Source of the DNA: Clostridium estertheticum subsp. estertheticum
GTDB lineage: Bacteria > Bacillota > Clostridia > Clostridiales > Clostridiaceae
NCBI RefSeq assembly: GCF_001877035.1
Contig: NZ_CP015756.1
Coordinates: 425,001 to 489,000 of the forward strand
Direction: 5' to 3'
Length of the DNA stretch: 64,000 nucleotides
A model generated the notes under the pieces. That model saw only the letters and a program-made list of their open reading frames with translations, searched no databases and had not been told where the DNA came from. The position numbers and the translations under genes are program-made. Below are positions 50,515-59,416 of this stretch, one piece after another (position 1 is the stretch's first letter; the number at the start of each line of letters is the position of its first letter).

Positions 50515-52074
50515 TTACTTAGTTTTAGCTAATTTAATACCAACAATACCTTCATTAAATAATTTTTTATCCATCAACCTTAAATCTTTAGATATAATAG
50601 GAGCAAAATCCATTTTATCTAAAATGTCCTTTTGCATATCGATACCAGGAGCAATCTCTTCTAAAGTTACCCCTTCTTTAGTTAATTTAAAAACTGCTCT
50701 TTCAGTAATGTATAAAACTGGCTGGGATACATCTAAAGCATACTCAGCACTAAAGGTTATTTGTTCAACGGTTTTAATGAATTTATTAGTTTTACCTTCT
50801 TGAATTATATTTAATTTTCCGTTTTGTATTTCAATTTTTAAACCACCTGCTGTAAAAGTTCCACAAAAAACAACTTTTTTTGAATTTTGAGTTATGTTTA
50901 TAAAACCACCACAACCTGCAATTTTAGGGCCAAATTTACTTACATTAATATTTCCTTTCTCGTCGCATTGAGCAAGACCTAGGAATGCTATATCAAGACC
51001 TCCGCCATCATAGAAATCAAATTGGTTACTTTGATCAAGTATGCTTTCAGGATTTATTGAAGCCCCAAAACTTAATCCACCAGCAGGGATTCCGCCTATT
51101 GGGCCTGATTCCAAAGTAACTTTAAGATCATTTGCTATTCCTTCTTCATTCGCAACCATTGATATGCCTTCAGGTACTCCTATTCCTAGGTTAGTAATAG
51201 CATTAGGGATAAGTTCCATTGCAGCCCTTCTTGATATTATTTTACGTTCATCGAGTTTTAAACCAGAAATATCACTAAGCGCCATTTTTATTTCTCCATT
51301 ATAAGATGGATTATATTGCTCTGCATAGGTTTGCATATGATTTTCTGGTTTTGAAATAACAATAGCATCCACAAGTATTCCTGGAATTTTAACTTTTCGT
51401 GGATCAAGGGTACCGTTTGCTACAATTTTCTCAACCTGAAGTATTACAATTCCGGAAGAATTTTTGGCTGCTTGGGCCATAGATAAGCCATCAAGGGTTA
51501 CAGCTTCTTTTTCCATAGTCGCATTTCCATTTTCATCAGCATAAGAAGCACGAATGAGTGTTACATTTATTGGGAATGATTTATAAAACAGATATTCTTT
51601 ATTATCAATTTCGATAACTTTTACTATATCTTCTTTAGTCACAGAATTTAATTTACCACCATCAATTCTAGGGTCTACAAAAGTTTTTAGTCCAACATGG
51701 GTTATAGTTCCTGGTTTACCCGCTGAGATATCTCGGTAAAGGTGAGATATTACTCCTTGAGGAAGATTATAAGCCTGAATTTTATTCTCTATAGCTAGTT
51801 TTACAAGTTTAGGTGCAAGTCCCCAGTGTCCACCAATTACCTTTGAAACTAAACCTTCGTGGCCAAGATGATTCAGACCTTTGTCTTTTGAATCTCCCTG
51901 ACCAGCAGCATAAACTAAAGTTAAATTATTTGGAATACCTTTTTCAAGAAAACACTCACTAATTTTTATAGTTAATTCTTCAGGGTGTCCGCAACCGATA
52001 AAACCTCCCACTGCGACGGTATCTCCGTTTTTAATTAAAGAAATTGCGTCAGTGCTAGACATAACTTTTTTCAT
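50515..52074 (-). CDS. Acyl-CoA:acid CoA transferase, single-chain (copy 1)
   Basis: I start at ATG 52074 after AAAGGAGG, giving 519 residues; the longer frame adds an unlikely extension. It joins the alpha and beta parts of a family I CoA transferase. The alpha part has AVGGFIGCGHPEEL, and the beta part has the catalytic Glu in VTLESGPIGGIPAGG and LGIGVPEG. The enzyme would move CoA from acetyl- or butyryl-CoA to a hydroxy or keto acid. It is one of three near-identical copies. Its sigma-54 promoter looks damaged, unlike those of copies 2 and 3. Confidence 0.9.
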   Translation of the reverse strand: MKKVMSSTDAISLIKNGDTVAVGGFIGCGHPEELTIKISECFLEKGIPNNLTLVYAAGQGDSKDKGLNHLGHEGLVSKVIGGHWGLAPKLVKLAIENKIQAYNLPQGVISHLYRDISAGKPGTITHVGLKTFVDPRIDGGKLNSVTKEDIVKVIEIDNKEYLFYKSFPINVTLIRASYADENGNATMEKEAVTLDGLSMAQAAKNSSGIVILQVEKIVANGTLDPRKVKIPGILVDAIVISKPENHMQTYAEQYNPSYNGEIKMALSDISGLKLDERKIISRRAAMELIPNAITNLGIGVPEGISMVANEEGIANDLKVTLESGPIGGIPAGGLSFGASINPESILDQSNQFDFYDGGGLDIAFLGLAQCDEKGNINVSKFGPKIAGCGGFINITQNSKKVVFCGTFTAGGLKIEIQNGKLNIIQEGKTNKFIKTVEQITFSAEYALDVSQPVLYITERAVFKLTKEGVTLEEIAPGIDMQKDILDKMDFAPIISKDLRLMDKKLFNEGIVGIKLAKTK

Positions 52075-52126
52075 TTTAAGACCTCCTTTTATAGTATTAT
52101 TAGTCAAACTTCTTTTAATTATAAGG

Positions 52127-52146
52127 AGAAAATATTATTACCATGA
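52127..52146 (-). promoter_or_regulatory. Decayed sigma-54 promoter of copy 1
   Basis: At the place that aligns with the promoters of copies 2 and 3, the minus strand reads TGG-N10-TTTC. The -24 GG is kept but the -12 GC is lost. Confidence 0.4.
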
Positions 52147-52184
52147 AAAGAAATTAAAAACAATTTTAAAAAAATTAGGGGATA

Positions 52185-52243
52185 ATAACGAAAAAATGAA
52201 CGGTATTCTTAAGATTTAAGAATACCGTTCATTAAAAACATAC
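52185..52243 (-). terminator. Hairpin terminator of GntP gene 2, with remnant activator sites
   Basis: GAACGGTATTCTTAA pairs with TTAAGAATACCGTTC (52198-52230). It is almost the same hairpin as at 57804. The outer half-sites that would complete GTTC-N8-GAAC sequences are changed to ATAAC and CATAC here. Confidence 0.65.
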
Positions 52244-52256
52244 TTGTATTTAATTA

Positions 52257-53654
52257 TTAAATAAAATGTAAAATTGATTGTAATCCAATTAGAAAGAAAC
52301 ATGTTCCTGTCTTAAGTAGAGTTATAGCAAATATATCTTTATATGCTTGTTTATGTGTTAAACCTGAAATTCCTAGGAGTGTAATAACTGCTCCATTATG
52401 AGGTAAGGTATCCATTCCTCCAGATGCCATAGCAGCAACTCGATGGAGTAATTCAGGGCTTATACCAGTATTTGATGCCCATTGTAAGTAGTGTTTACCA
52501 AAAGTATCAAGGGCTATACTCATACCACCGGAAGCGGAGCCAGTTACACCAGATAGAACATTTACTGTAACTGCTTCAGATAGTAATGGACTACCATGAG
52601 GATTTATATTTGTTAAAGCATGAGCAATGGATTGAAAACCTGGTAGTGTTTTTATAACATTACCAAAACCTACTTCAGATGCTGTATTTATAACTGCTAA
52701 AAGAGAACCAATAGCACCAGCATTGATAGCCTTAGCTAAATTACCTTGCATACGTTTAGGATTAATAAGCATTGCAAGAAGAATTCCTACGATAAGTGAA
52801 ATCATGAGTGCCCAGTTATTCATTGTTCCTACGACACCAGCTGATAACATATTGTAAGGTTTTTTAGTTACCCAAGAGATAATATCCCAATGTGGGAAAA
52901 CTAATTTTTGTAAAATAAGAGTTACAACTAGCACAGAAACTAATGGTAATGCAGATAAAAATGCATTTGGTAAACTATCATCTTCAACCATAACAGGTTC
53001 ATTAGTATGGTTATCACCATATCCTTCCCCAGCGGCCTCAGCCTTACGTTTACGCCATTCTAAATAGGTAATACCACATGCCATAATAATAATTGCTCCG
53101 AGTATTCCCATAACAGGTGCTGCGTAAAGATCTGTATTAAAGAACTTCATTGGAATGGAGTTCTGAATCTGCGGTGTTCCTGGAAGCGAATCCATAGTAA
53201 ATGTAAACGCACCAAGTGCAATTGTACCTGGAACAAGTCGTTTTGGAATATCTGCTTCTTTAAAAATAGATGCTGCAAATGGATACACTGCAAATGCTAC
53301 AACGAAAAGGCTTACACCGCCATAAGTAAGGATAGCTGCTGATAAAACTACTGAGAGTATTGCTCTCTTTTTTCCTAATTTTTCTACTATAGTTTTTGCA
53401 ATGGATTTTGCTGCACCTGATTGTTCCATTGTTTTTCCAAATATTGCTCCCAATAGAAAGAACGGAAAATAAATTGTTACATACTTACCGAGATTAGGCA
53501 GGAATATTTCTGTGTATGTGGGCAAAATAGCCATTCCAGAAAATAAAGCTGCTAGTAGTGCAAAAATAGGGGCAAAGACAATGACAGAGAAACCCTTATA
53601 TGCCATAAACATTAATAAACATAAACTTAATATGATACCGAAAACTCCTAACAT
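52257..53654 (-). CDS. GntP-family permease (copy 2)
   Basis: The 465-residue protein differs from copy 1 by only a few conservative residues (for example the hydrophilic loop near residue 215: AEAAGEGYGDNHTNEP instead of AQAAGEGYGKNHTNEP). All membrane helices and GntP motifs are kept. It directly follows CoA-transferase copy 2 (105 bases) but, unlike copy 1, is not followed by a MaoC gene; a terminator stands behind it. Confidence 0.87.
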   Translation of the reverse strand: MLGVFGIILSLCLLMFMAYKGFSVIVFAPIFALLAALFSGMAILPTYTEIFLPNLGKYVTIYFPFFLLGAIFGKTMEQSGAAKSIAKTIVEKLGKKRAILSVVLSAAILTYGGVSLFVVAFAVYPFAASIFKEADIPKRLVPGTIALGAFTFTMDSLPGTPQIQNSIPMKFFNTDLYAAPVMGILGAIIIMACGITYLEWRKRKAEAAGEGYGDNHTNEPVMVEDDSLPNAFLSALPLVSVLVVTLILQKLVFPHWDIISWVTKKPYNMLSAGVVGTMNNWALMISLIVGILLAMLINPKRMQGNLAKAINAGAIGSLLAVINTASEVGFGNVIKTLPGFQSIAHALTNINPHGSPLLSEAVTVNVLSGVTGSASGGMSIALDTFGKHYLQWASNTGISPELLHRVAAMASGGMDTLPHNGAVITLLGISGLTHKQAYKDIFAITLLKTGTCFFLIGLQSILHFI

Positions 53655-53759
53655 TTATAAAACCTCCATTAATTAAAATTTTATTCTCTTTTTTTACCGT
53701 TCATTTTTTATATTTTAACAAAAATTATATCAATAGTATTATTCCAAAGACTGTATTTA

Positions 53760-55313
53760 TTAATTAGCTAATTTAAGACCTATAAGACCTTCATCAAATA
53801 TTCTCAAATCCATTAGTTTTAGGTTTTTAGATATAATTGGAGTAAAATTCATTTTATCTAAAATATCCTTTTGAAGATCAATACCAGGAGCGATTTCCTC
53901 TAAAGTAACGCCTTCTTTAGTTAATCTAAAAACTGCTCTTTCGGTAATGTATAAAACTGGTTGGGAGACATCTACAGCATATTCTCCACTGAAAGTGATT
54001 TGTTCAACAGTTTTAACAAATTTGTTAGATCTACCTTCTTGAATTATATTTAGCTTTCCATCAAGGATTTCAATTTTTAAGCCACCTGCTGTAAAAGTCC
54101 CACAGAAAACAACTTTTTTAGAATTTTGAGTTATATTAATAAAACCACCACAACCTGCAATTTTAGGACCAAATTTACTTACATTAATGTTCCCGGTTTC
54201 GTCGCACTGAGCAAGACCTAGGAATGCTATATCAAGACCTCCACCATCATAGAAATCAAATTGGTTACTTTGATCTAGTATGCTTTCGGGATTTATTGAA
54301 GCTCCAAAACTTAATCCACCTGCTGGGATTCCACCTATTGGGCCTGACTCCAAAGTAACTTTAAGATCACTCCCAATTCCTTCTTCGTTTGCTACCATTG
54401 ATATTCCTTCAGGTACACCTATTCCAAGATTAGTAATAGCATTAGGAATAAGTTCCATTGCAGCTCTTCTTGATATTATTTTTCGTTCGTCTAGTTTAAG
54501 TCCAGGAATATTAGTAAGTGCCATTTTTATTTCACCGTTATAAGATGGATTATATTGCTCCGCATAGGTTTGCATATGATTTTCAGGTTTTGAAATCACA
54601 ATAGCATCCACAAGTATTCCTGGGATTTTAACTTTTCTTGGGTCAAGGGTGCCGTTTGCTACAATTTTCTCAACTTGAAGTATTACAATCCCACCAGAAT
54701 TTTTAGCCGCTTGAGCCATAGATAAACCATCAAGTGTCACAGCTTCTTTTTCCATAGTAGCATTTCCAAACTCATCAGCATAAGAAGCCCTAAGAAGTGT
54801 AACATTTATAGGGAATGCTTTATAAAACAAATATTCCTTATTATCAATTTCAATAACCTTAACTATATCTTCTTTCGTAATATCGTTTAACTTACCCCCA
54901 TCAATTCTAGGGTCTACAAACGTTTTTAAGCCAACGTGAGTTATAGTTCCAGGTTTACCTGCTGCAATATCTCGGTACAGGTGAGATATTACCCCTTGAG
55001 GAAGATTATAGGCCTCAATTTTATTTTCAATAGCAAGTTTTACAAGTTTGGGAGCAAGTCCCCAGTGACCGCCTATTACCTTTGAAACTAAACCCTCCAC
55101 GCCAAGACGATTTAAACCCTTATCTTTTGAGTCTCCTTGTCCTGCGGCATAAACCAAAGTTAAGTTATTAGGAAGTCCTTTTTCAAGAAAAGACTCATTA
55201 ATTTTTATTGTTAGTTCTTCAGGGTGACCGCAACCGATAAATCCTCCAACCGCAATAGTGTCTCCATTTTTGATTAAAGCAATCGCGTCATAACTAGACA
55301 TAATTTTATTCAT
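53760..55313 (-). CDS. Acyl-CoA:acid CoA transferase, single-chain (copy 2)
   Basis: The 517-residue enzyme has the same architecture as copy 1, with catalytic Glu322 in LESGPIGG and the N-terminal VGGFIGCGHPEEL. GAAGGGGG precedes the ATG. An intact sigma-54 promoter and three activator-like sites are upstream. The gene pairs with GntP copy 2. Confidence 0.9.
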   Translation of the reverse strand: MNKIMSSYDAIALIKNGDTIAVGGFIGCGHPEELTIKINESFLEKGLPNNLTLVYAAGQGDSKDKGLNRLGVEGLVSKVIGGHWGLAPKLVKLAIENKIEAYNLPQGVISHLYRDIAAGKPGTITHVGLKTFVDPRIDGGKLNDITKEDIVKVIEIDNKEYLFYKAFPINVTLLRASYADEFGNATMEKEAVTLDGLSMAQAAKNSGGIVILQVEKIVANGTLDPRKVKIPGILVDAIVISKPENHMQTYAEQYNPSYNGEIKMALTNIPGLKLDERKIISRRAAMELIPNAITNLGIGVPEGISMVANEEGIGSDLKVTLESGPIGGIPAGGLSFGASINPESILDQSNQFDFYDGGGLDIAFLGLAQCDETGNINVSKFGPKIAGCGGFINITQNSKKVVFCGTFTAGGLKIEILDGKLNIIQEGRSNKFVKTVEQITFSGEYAVDVSQPVLYITERAVFRLTKEGVTLEEIAPGIDLQKDILDKMNFTPIISKNLKLMDLRIFDEGLIGLKLAN

Positions 55314-55364
55314 TTTTTAACCCCCTTCATTAAAGTGCTGTAAAGCTTTTCATAATTATAAATA

Positions 55365-55380
55365 GCAAGTATCATGCCAA
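55365..55380 (-). promoter_or_regulatory. Sigma-54 promoter of CoA-transferase copy 2
   Basis: On the minus strand TTGGCATGATACTTGCTA has GG and GC exactly 10 bases apart, the -24/-12 signature. Confidence 0.82.
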
Positions 55381-55468
55381 TAAAGAAACAATGAAAAACA
55401 AATTTTATGGGCTTTTTAACGATTTTTAGGCGCTTTTAGTAAGAATCTGTCTATTGAACTTAGTGGTG

Positions 55469-55569
55469 TGTTCAGTAAAATGAACATGATTTATGTAAAC
55501 ATTATCATGGTGTTCTAAAAATGGAACAGTATTTTTAAAATATAAAAATACCGTTCTATAAAATAAACA
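55469..55569 (-). promoter_or_regulatory. Activator sites (three) and terminator hairpin upstream of CoA-transferase copy 2
   Basis: TGTTC-AGTAAAAT-GAACA (55469-55486), TGTTC-TAAAAATG-GAACA (55511-55528) and CGTTC-TATAAAAT-AAACA (55552-55569) have starts 42 and 41 bases apart. They lie about 105-190 bases upstream of the sigma-54 promoter. The second and third enclose a hairpin (GGAACAGTATTTTTA...TAAAAATACCGTTC), which probably ends MaoC gene 2. Confidence 0.7.
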
Positions 55570-55593
55570 CTTATTTTATAAAAGGGGCGAGTT

Positions 55594-56010
55594 TTATTTA
55601 GGGGGCATAACTGTTGCAACACCTTTAAGAACAACAACTCCATCTTGATTAGTACAAATTGTACTTAATTTCATAATATTTTTTTCTTCCTTTTTTTCTA
55701 TAACTTCAACTTCAGCTTTTATAGTATCCCCAAATTTAACTGGTGCTGTAAACCTGAGTTCTTGACCTAGATAAATAGTGCCTGGTCCAGGTAATTTCAT
55801 GCCAAGTACAGCGGATACGAAACCTGCTGTTAACATGCCGTGGGCAATTCTACCTTTGAACATTGTTGTTTCAGCTTCTCTTTGATTTATGTGAGCCGGA
55901 TTTAAGTCACCAGTTATTCCAGCATAAAGATATACATCAGATTCGCTTATAGTTTTTTCAAAAGAATCTTTATCACCAATATTTAGTTCCTTCATTGTTA
56001 AACCTTTCAT
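55594..56010 (-). CDS. MaoC-family (R)-enoyl-CoA hydratase, PhaJ-like (copy 2)
   Basis: The 138-residue protein is nearly identical to copy 1 (differences include TTMFKGRIAHG and EVEVIEKKEEKN). The catalytic D-x-N-P-x-H motif is kept. It follows CoA-transferase copy 3 by 33 bases, so these two are one transcript driven by the sigma-54 promoter at 57644. GAGGAGG precedes the ATG. Confidence 0.88.
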   Translation of the reverse strand: MKGLTMKELNIGDKDSFEKTISESDVYLYAGITGDLNPAHINQREAETTMFKGRIAHGMLTAGFVSAVLGMKLPGPGTIYLGQELRFTAPVKFGDTIKAEVEVIEKKEEKNIMKLSTICTNQDGVVVLKGVATVMPPK

Positions 56011-56043
56011 TATTTATTCCTCCTCGTTTTTTAATTTTAATTA

Positions 56044-57594
56044 TTACGAAACTTTTAATCCCATAATTTTTTCCTCAAAAATTCTTTCATCCATAAATTT
56101 TAAATTTGATGAAATTACTGGCATGAAATCCATATGTGCCAAAATATCCTTTTCAAGATCAATCCCTGGAGCAATTTCAGTAAGTACTACACCTTTGCGG
56201 CTAAGTTCGAAAACAGCTCTTTCAGTAATATACAATACTGGTTGAGAGACATCTACAGCATACTCGCCACTAAAAGTTATTTGCTCAACAGTTTTAATAA
56301 ATTTGTTGAATTTACCTTCTTTGATAATATTTAACTTTCCATCTTGTACTTCAATTTTTAAACCACCGGCAGTAAAGGCACCACAGAAAACAACTTTTTT
56401 AGAGTTTTGAGTTATATTGATAAAACCACCACAGCCTGCAATTTTAGGGCCAAATTTACTTACATTAATATTTCCTGATTCGTCGCATTGAGCAAGGCCG
56501 AGGAAAGCTACATCAAGACCACCGCCATCGTAAAAATCAAATTGACTAGTTTGATCAAGTATCATTTCGGGATTTATTGCAGCTCCAAAACTTAATCCAC
56601 CTGCAGGGATTCCACCTATTGGTCCTGATTCCAAAGTAAGTTTCATATCGCTACCGATACCTTCTTCATTTGCGACCATGGAAATACCTTCAGGTACTCC
56701 TATTCCAAGGTTAGTTACAGCGTTGGGTATAAGTTCCATAGCTGCCCTTCTGGATATTATTTTTCGTTCATCTAGTTTTAAGCCTGGAATATCATCTACT
56801 GCCATTCTTATTTCACCATTGTATGATGGATTGTATTGTTCCCCATATGTTTGCATATGATTTTCAGGTTTTGAAATAACAATAGCATCCACAAGTATTC
56901 CTGGAATTTTAACTTTTCTTGGATCTAAGGTACCATTTGATACAACTTTTTCAACTTGAAGGATTACAATTCCACCAGAATTTTTAGCTGCTTGTGCCAT
57001 AGAAAGAACATCTAATGTTACTGCTTCTTTTTCCATAGTGGCATTACCACTTTCATCAGCATAAGTAGCGCGAATAAGTGCCACATTTACAGGGAAAGCC
57101 TTATAAAACAAGTATTCCTTATTATCAATTTCAATAACTTTAACTATATCTTCTTTTGTGATATCGTTTAACTTACCGCCGTCGATTCTCGGATCTACAA
57201 AAGTTTTTAAACCAACATGTGTAATAGTTCCTGGTTTTCCCGACGCGATATCTCTATAAAGATTAGAAATTACACCTTGTGGAAGATTATAAGCTTGAAT
57301 TTTATTTTCAATAGCAAGATTTGAAAGTTTGGGAGAAAGGCCCCAGTGACCACCTATTACTTTTGAAACTAATCCTTCCACGCCAAGACGATTTAAACCT
57401 TTGTCTTTTGAGTCTCCTTGTCCAGCTGAGTATACCAAAGTTAAATTATTAGGACTTCCGCTTTGGGCAAAAGATTTATTAATTTCTATGGTTAATTCTT
57501 CGGGGTGACCTGAACCGACAAATCCTCCAATTGCAACGGTGTCACCATCTTTTATTAAAGTGATTGCGTCATAACTAGACATAGTTTTTTTCAT
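56044..57594 (-). CDS. Acyl-CoA:acid CoA transferase, single-chain (copy 3)
   Basis: The 516-residue enzyme is the most divergent of the three. It has GGFVGSGHPEEL instead of GGFIGCGHPEEL, SIYSAGQG-type changes and a different C-terminal tail, but keeps the catalytic LESGPIGGIPAGG. It may have a shifted acid preference. It is followed by MaoC copy 2 and lies directly downstream of the sigma-54 regulator gene in the same orientation. Confidence 0.9.
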   Translation of the reverse strand: MKKTMSSYDAITLIKDGDTVAIGGFVGSGHPEELTIEINKSFAQSGSPNNLTLVYSAGQGDSKDKGLNRLGVEGLVSKVIGGHWGLSPKLSNLAIENKIQAYNLPQGVISNLYRDIASGKPGTITHVGLKTFVDPRIDGGKLNDITKEDIVKVIEIDNKEYLFYKAFPVNVALIRATYADESGNATMEKEAVTLDVLSMAQAAKNSGGIVILQVEKVVSNGTLDPRKVKIPGILVDAIVISKPENHMQTYGEQYNPSYNGEIRMAVDDIPGLKLDERKIISRRAAMELIPNAVTNLGIGVPEGISMVANEEGIGSDMKLTLESGPIGGIPAGGLSFGAAINPEMILDQTSQFDFYDGGGLDVAFLGLAQCDESGNINVSKFGPKIAGCGGFINITQNSKKVVFCGAFTAGGLKIEVQDGKLNIIKEGKFNKFIKTVEQITFSGEYAVDVSQPVLYITERAVFELSRKGVVLTEIAPGIDLEKDILAHMDFMPVISSNLKFMDERIFEEKIMGLKVS

Positions 57595-57643
57595 TTTTTA
57601 TCTCCTTTTATCATATTATTAACACCTGTTATAAATATAACAA

Positions 57644-57660
57644 GCAAGAAACATGCCAAC
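57644..57660 (-). promoter_or_regulatory. Sigma-54 promoter of CoA-transferase copy 3
   Basis: On the minus strand TTGGCATGTTTCTTGCTTG has GG-N10-GC. It shares TTGGCATG with the promoter of copy 2. Confidence 0.83.
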
Positions 57661-57790
57661 AAAAAGTGACTAATATATACAAAAATATCACGTTAACGTT
57701 GGGGTTTGATGATTTTATTAAAGATTGTGTAGCTTAGATAAAACTCTATGTACGGCATTGAGAACTTAATATATGTATATATAGGTTTTT

Positions 57791-57849
57791 AGTTCGAAAA
57801 AATGAACGGTATTCTTAAGCTTTAAGAATACCGTCCATTTTATAGAACA
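57791..57849 (-). promoter_or_regulatory. Paired activator sites enclosing the terminator of the sigma-54 regulator gene
   Basis: AGTTC-GAAAAAAT-GAACG (57791-57808) and CGTCC-ATTTTATA-GAACA (57832-57849) start 41 bases apart, about 148 and 190 bases upstream of the sigma-54 promoter. Between them GAACGGTATTCTTAA pairs with TTTAAGAATACCGTCC, forming a terminator for the regulator gene that ends at 57851. Confidence 0.68.
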
Positions 57850-57850
57850 A

Positions 57851-59215
57851 TTATAAAGGTATATTATATTTTTGAATTTTTTCATATAAACTTGTTCTTC
57901 CAATCTCAAGTTTTTTAGCAGCCTTAGTTTTGTTTCCATTGGTTGATTTAAGTGCATCCATAATAGCTTGCTTTTCTGCTTCTTCTATAGTTGATTCAAG
58001 ACTTTTAATAGGTTTAATCTGTTTTCTACCTGTAATTTCATCAGGTAGATCTATAGGACATATGATATTACTATTTTCTATTACGTTAATTGCCCTTTCT
58101 AATATATTTTCAAGTTCCCTTATATTGCCTTCCCATGAATAATTTTTTAGAAAGTATTCTGAATCCTTAGACATACCTACAATTTTCTTATTCAAATCTT
58201 CAGCAATTTTTGTGATGAGGTGATTTGCAATAAGTAAAATGTCATCGCGCCTTTCACGAAGAGACGGAATAGTAATAGTAACTACATTTAATCTATAATA
58301 AAGATCTTGCCTAAACTTACCTTCATGCATAGATTTTTCTAAGTTTCTATTTGTTGCAGCAATTATACGAATATCAATTTTTTTACTTCCTAATGAACCA
58401 ATTTTTTCAACTTCTTTTTCTTGAATTGCCCTTAGTAGTTTAACTTGCATATGAAGAGGCATATCTCCTATTTCATCCAAAAATATTGTTCCACCATCCG
58501 CTAATTCAAATTTTCCGATTTTACCTTCTTTTTTAGCACCTGTAAAGGCACCACCTTCGTAACCGAAAAGTTCAGATTCTAATAAATCAGTCGGAATAGC
58601 TCCGCAGTTTACCTTTACAAAAGGTGCATACAATCGATCACTAGCTAAATGTATTGCATGGGCAAATAGTTCCTTACCTGTGCCACTTTCACCAAGTATA
58701 AGCACATTAGAATGCGTTTGAGCAGCCTTGCGGGCAATAGATTTAGCTGCCAATATCTTTTCGCTTGAACCTATTATGTCATCAAAGGAATAACTTGCAG
58801 TATTTAACTGTTTTAACTGAGTTTTATAGGTTTCAAGTTCCCTTTTCATAGTTTTAATTTTACTATAAAGGGTATTTAGTTCCTTTACATTTCTAAATAA
58901 TACTTTACCAATAGCACCGATTATTTCTCCATTTTTAATTATAGGCATTCTAGTGGCTATCATGTAGCTTCCTTTTATAGATTGTAGCTGAGCAGTTTCT
59001 GTAACCCCTGTTTGTACAATAATATGCATCCTTGTATTTTGAATAACATCAGTAACAGGTTTCCCTATAGCATTTTCTTCTGAAATTCCCATAAATTCAC
59101 AATATGATTTGCTAATCATAGTTATAATTGCGTTTTTATCTATAATGATAATACCATCATAAGCATTGTCTATAACAGTTTTTAATATTTCTACAGCATC
59201 TTTTTGAAAATCCAT
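57851..59215 (-). CDS. Sigma-54-dependent transcriptional activator with PAS domain
   Basis: The 454-residue activator has an N-terminal PAS domain (about 8-115; DNAYDGIIIIDKN, FMGISEENAIGKPVTD) as the likely signal sensor. A short coiled coil follows (115-140), then an AAA+ domain (145-375) with Walker A GESGTGKE (175-182), GAFTGA (222-227) and Walker B TIFLDEIGDMP. A Fis-type helix-turn-helix (about 410-450; NGNKTKAAKKLEIGRTSLYEK) ends it. GAFTGA is intact, so it should drive sigma-54 RNA polymerase. Its targets are probably the neighbouring CoA-transferase and bcd operons. Confidence 0.93.
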   Translation of the reverse strand: MDFQKDAVEILKTVIDNAYDGIIIIDKNAIITMISKSYCEFMGISEENAIGKPVTDVIQNTRMHIIVQTGVTETAQLQSIKGSYMIATRMPIIKNGEIIGAIGKVLFRNVKELNTLYSKIKTMKRELETYKTQLKQLNTASYSFDDIIGSSEKILAAKSIARKAAQTHSNVLILGESGTGKELFAHAIHLASDRLYAPFVKVNCGAIPTDLLESELFGYEGGAFTGAKKEGKIGKFELADGGTIFLDEIGDMPLHMQVKLLRAIQEKEVEKIGSLGSKKIDIRIIAATNRNLEKSMHEGKFRQDLYYRLNVVTITIPSLRERRDDILLIANHLITKIAEDLNKKIVGMSKDSEYFLKNYSWEGNIRELENILERAINVIENSNIICPIDLPDEITGRKQIKPIKSLESTIEEAEKQAIMDALKSTNGNKTKAAKKLEIGRTSLYEKIQKYNIPL

Positions 59216-59372
59216 TATAAAATCAGCTCCTTTATATATATTGTCTATAAAGCATCATATTAATACTAATATTTTAGTTTATTTAGAGACATTTGGAAAG
59301 TGAATTAAATTTATTACATATATTCAATAAAATACTTAAAAAATTAGTTAATAAAATTTTTGTAAAAAAAAA
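59216..59372. other. Spacer upstream of the sigma-54 activator
   Basis: About 160 AT-rich bases with no gene. No clear GG-N10-GC sigma-54 promoter was found here, so the activator gene is probably transcribed by the housekeeping polymerase. Confidence 0.4.
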
Positions 59373-59408
59373 GAGCGATTTTGATGTAGAAATACATCAA
59401 AATCGCTC
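59373..59408 (-). terminator. Terminator of the bcd-etfB-etfA operon
   Basis: GAGCGATTTTGATGT pairs exactly with ACATCAAAATCGCTC around AGAAAT; on the minus strand a T-rich run follows. Confidence 0.87.
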
Positions 59409-59416
59409 CAGTGAAC

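Noticed and set aside
51041-51304. Plus-strand frame repeated also at 54280-54543
   Set aside because: It recurs only because the CoA-transferase copies are nearly identical; it is antisense to their conserved core.
53690-53712. TACCGTTCATTTTTTATA as a further activator or terminator copy
   Set aside because: It matches only one arm of the repeated hairpin, with no partner arm or half-site nearby; at most a relic.
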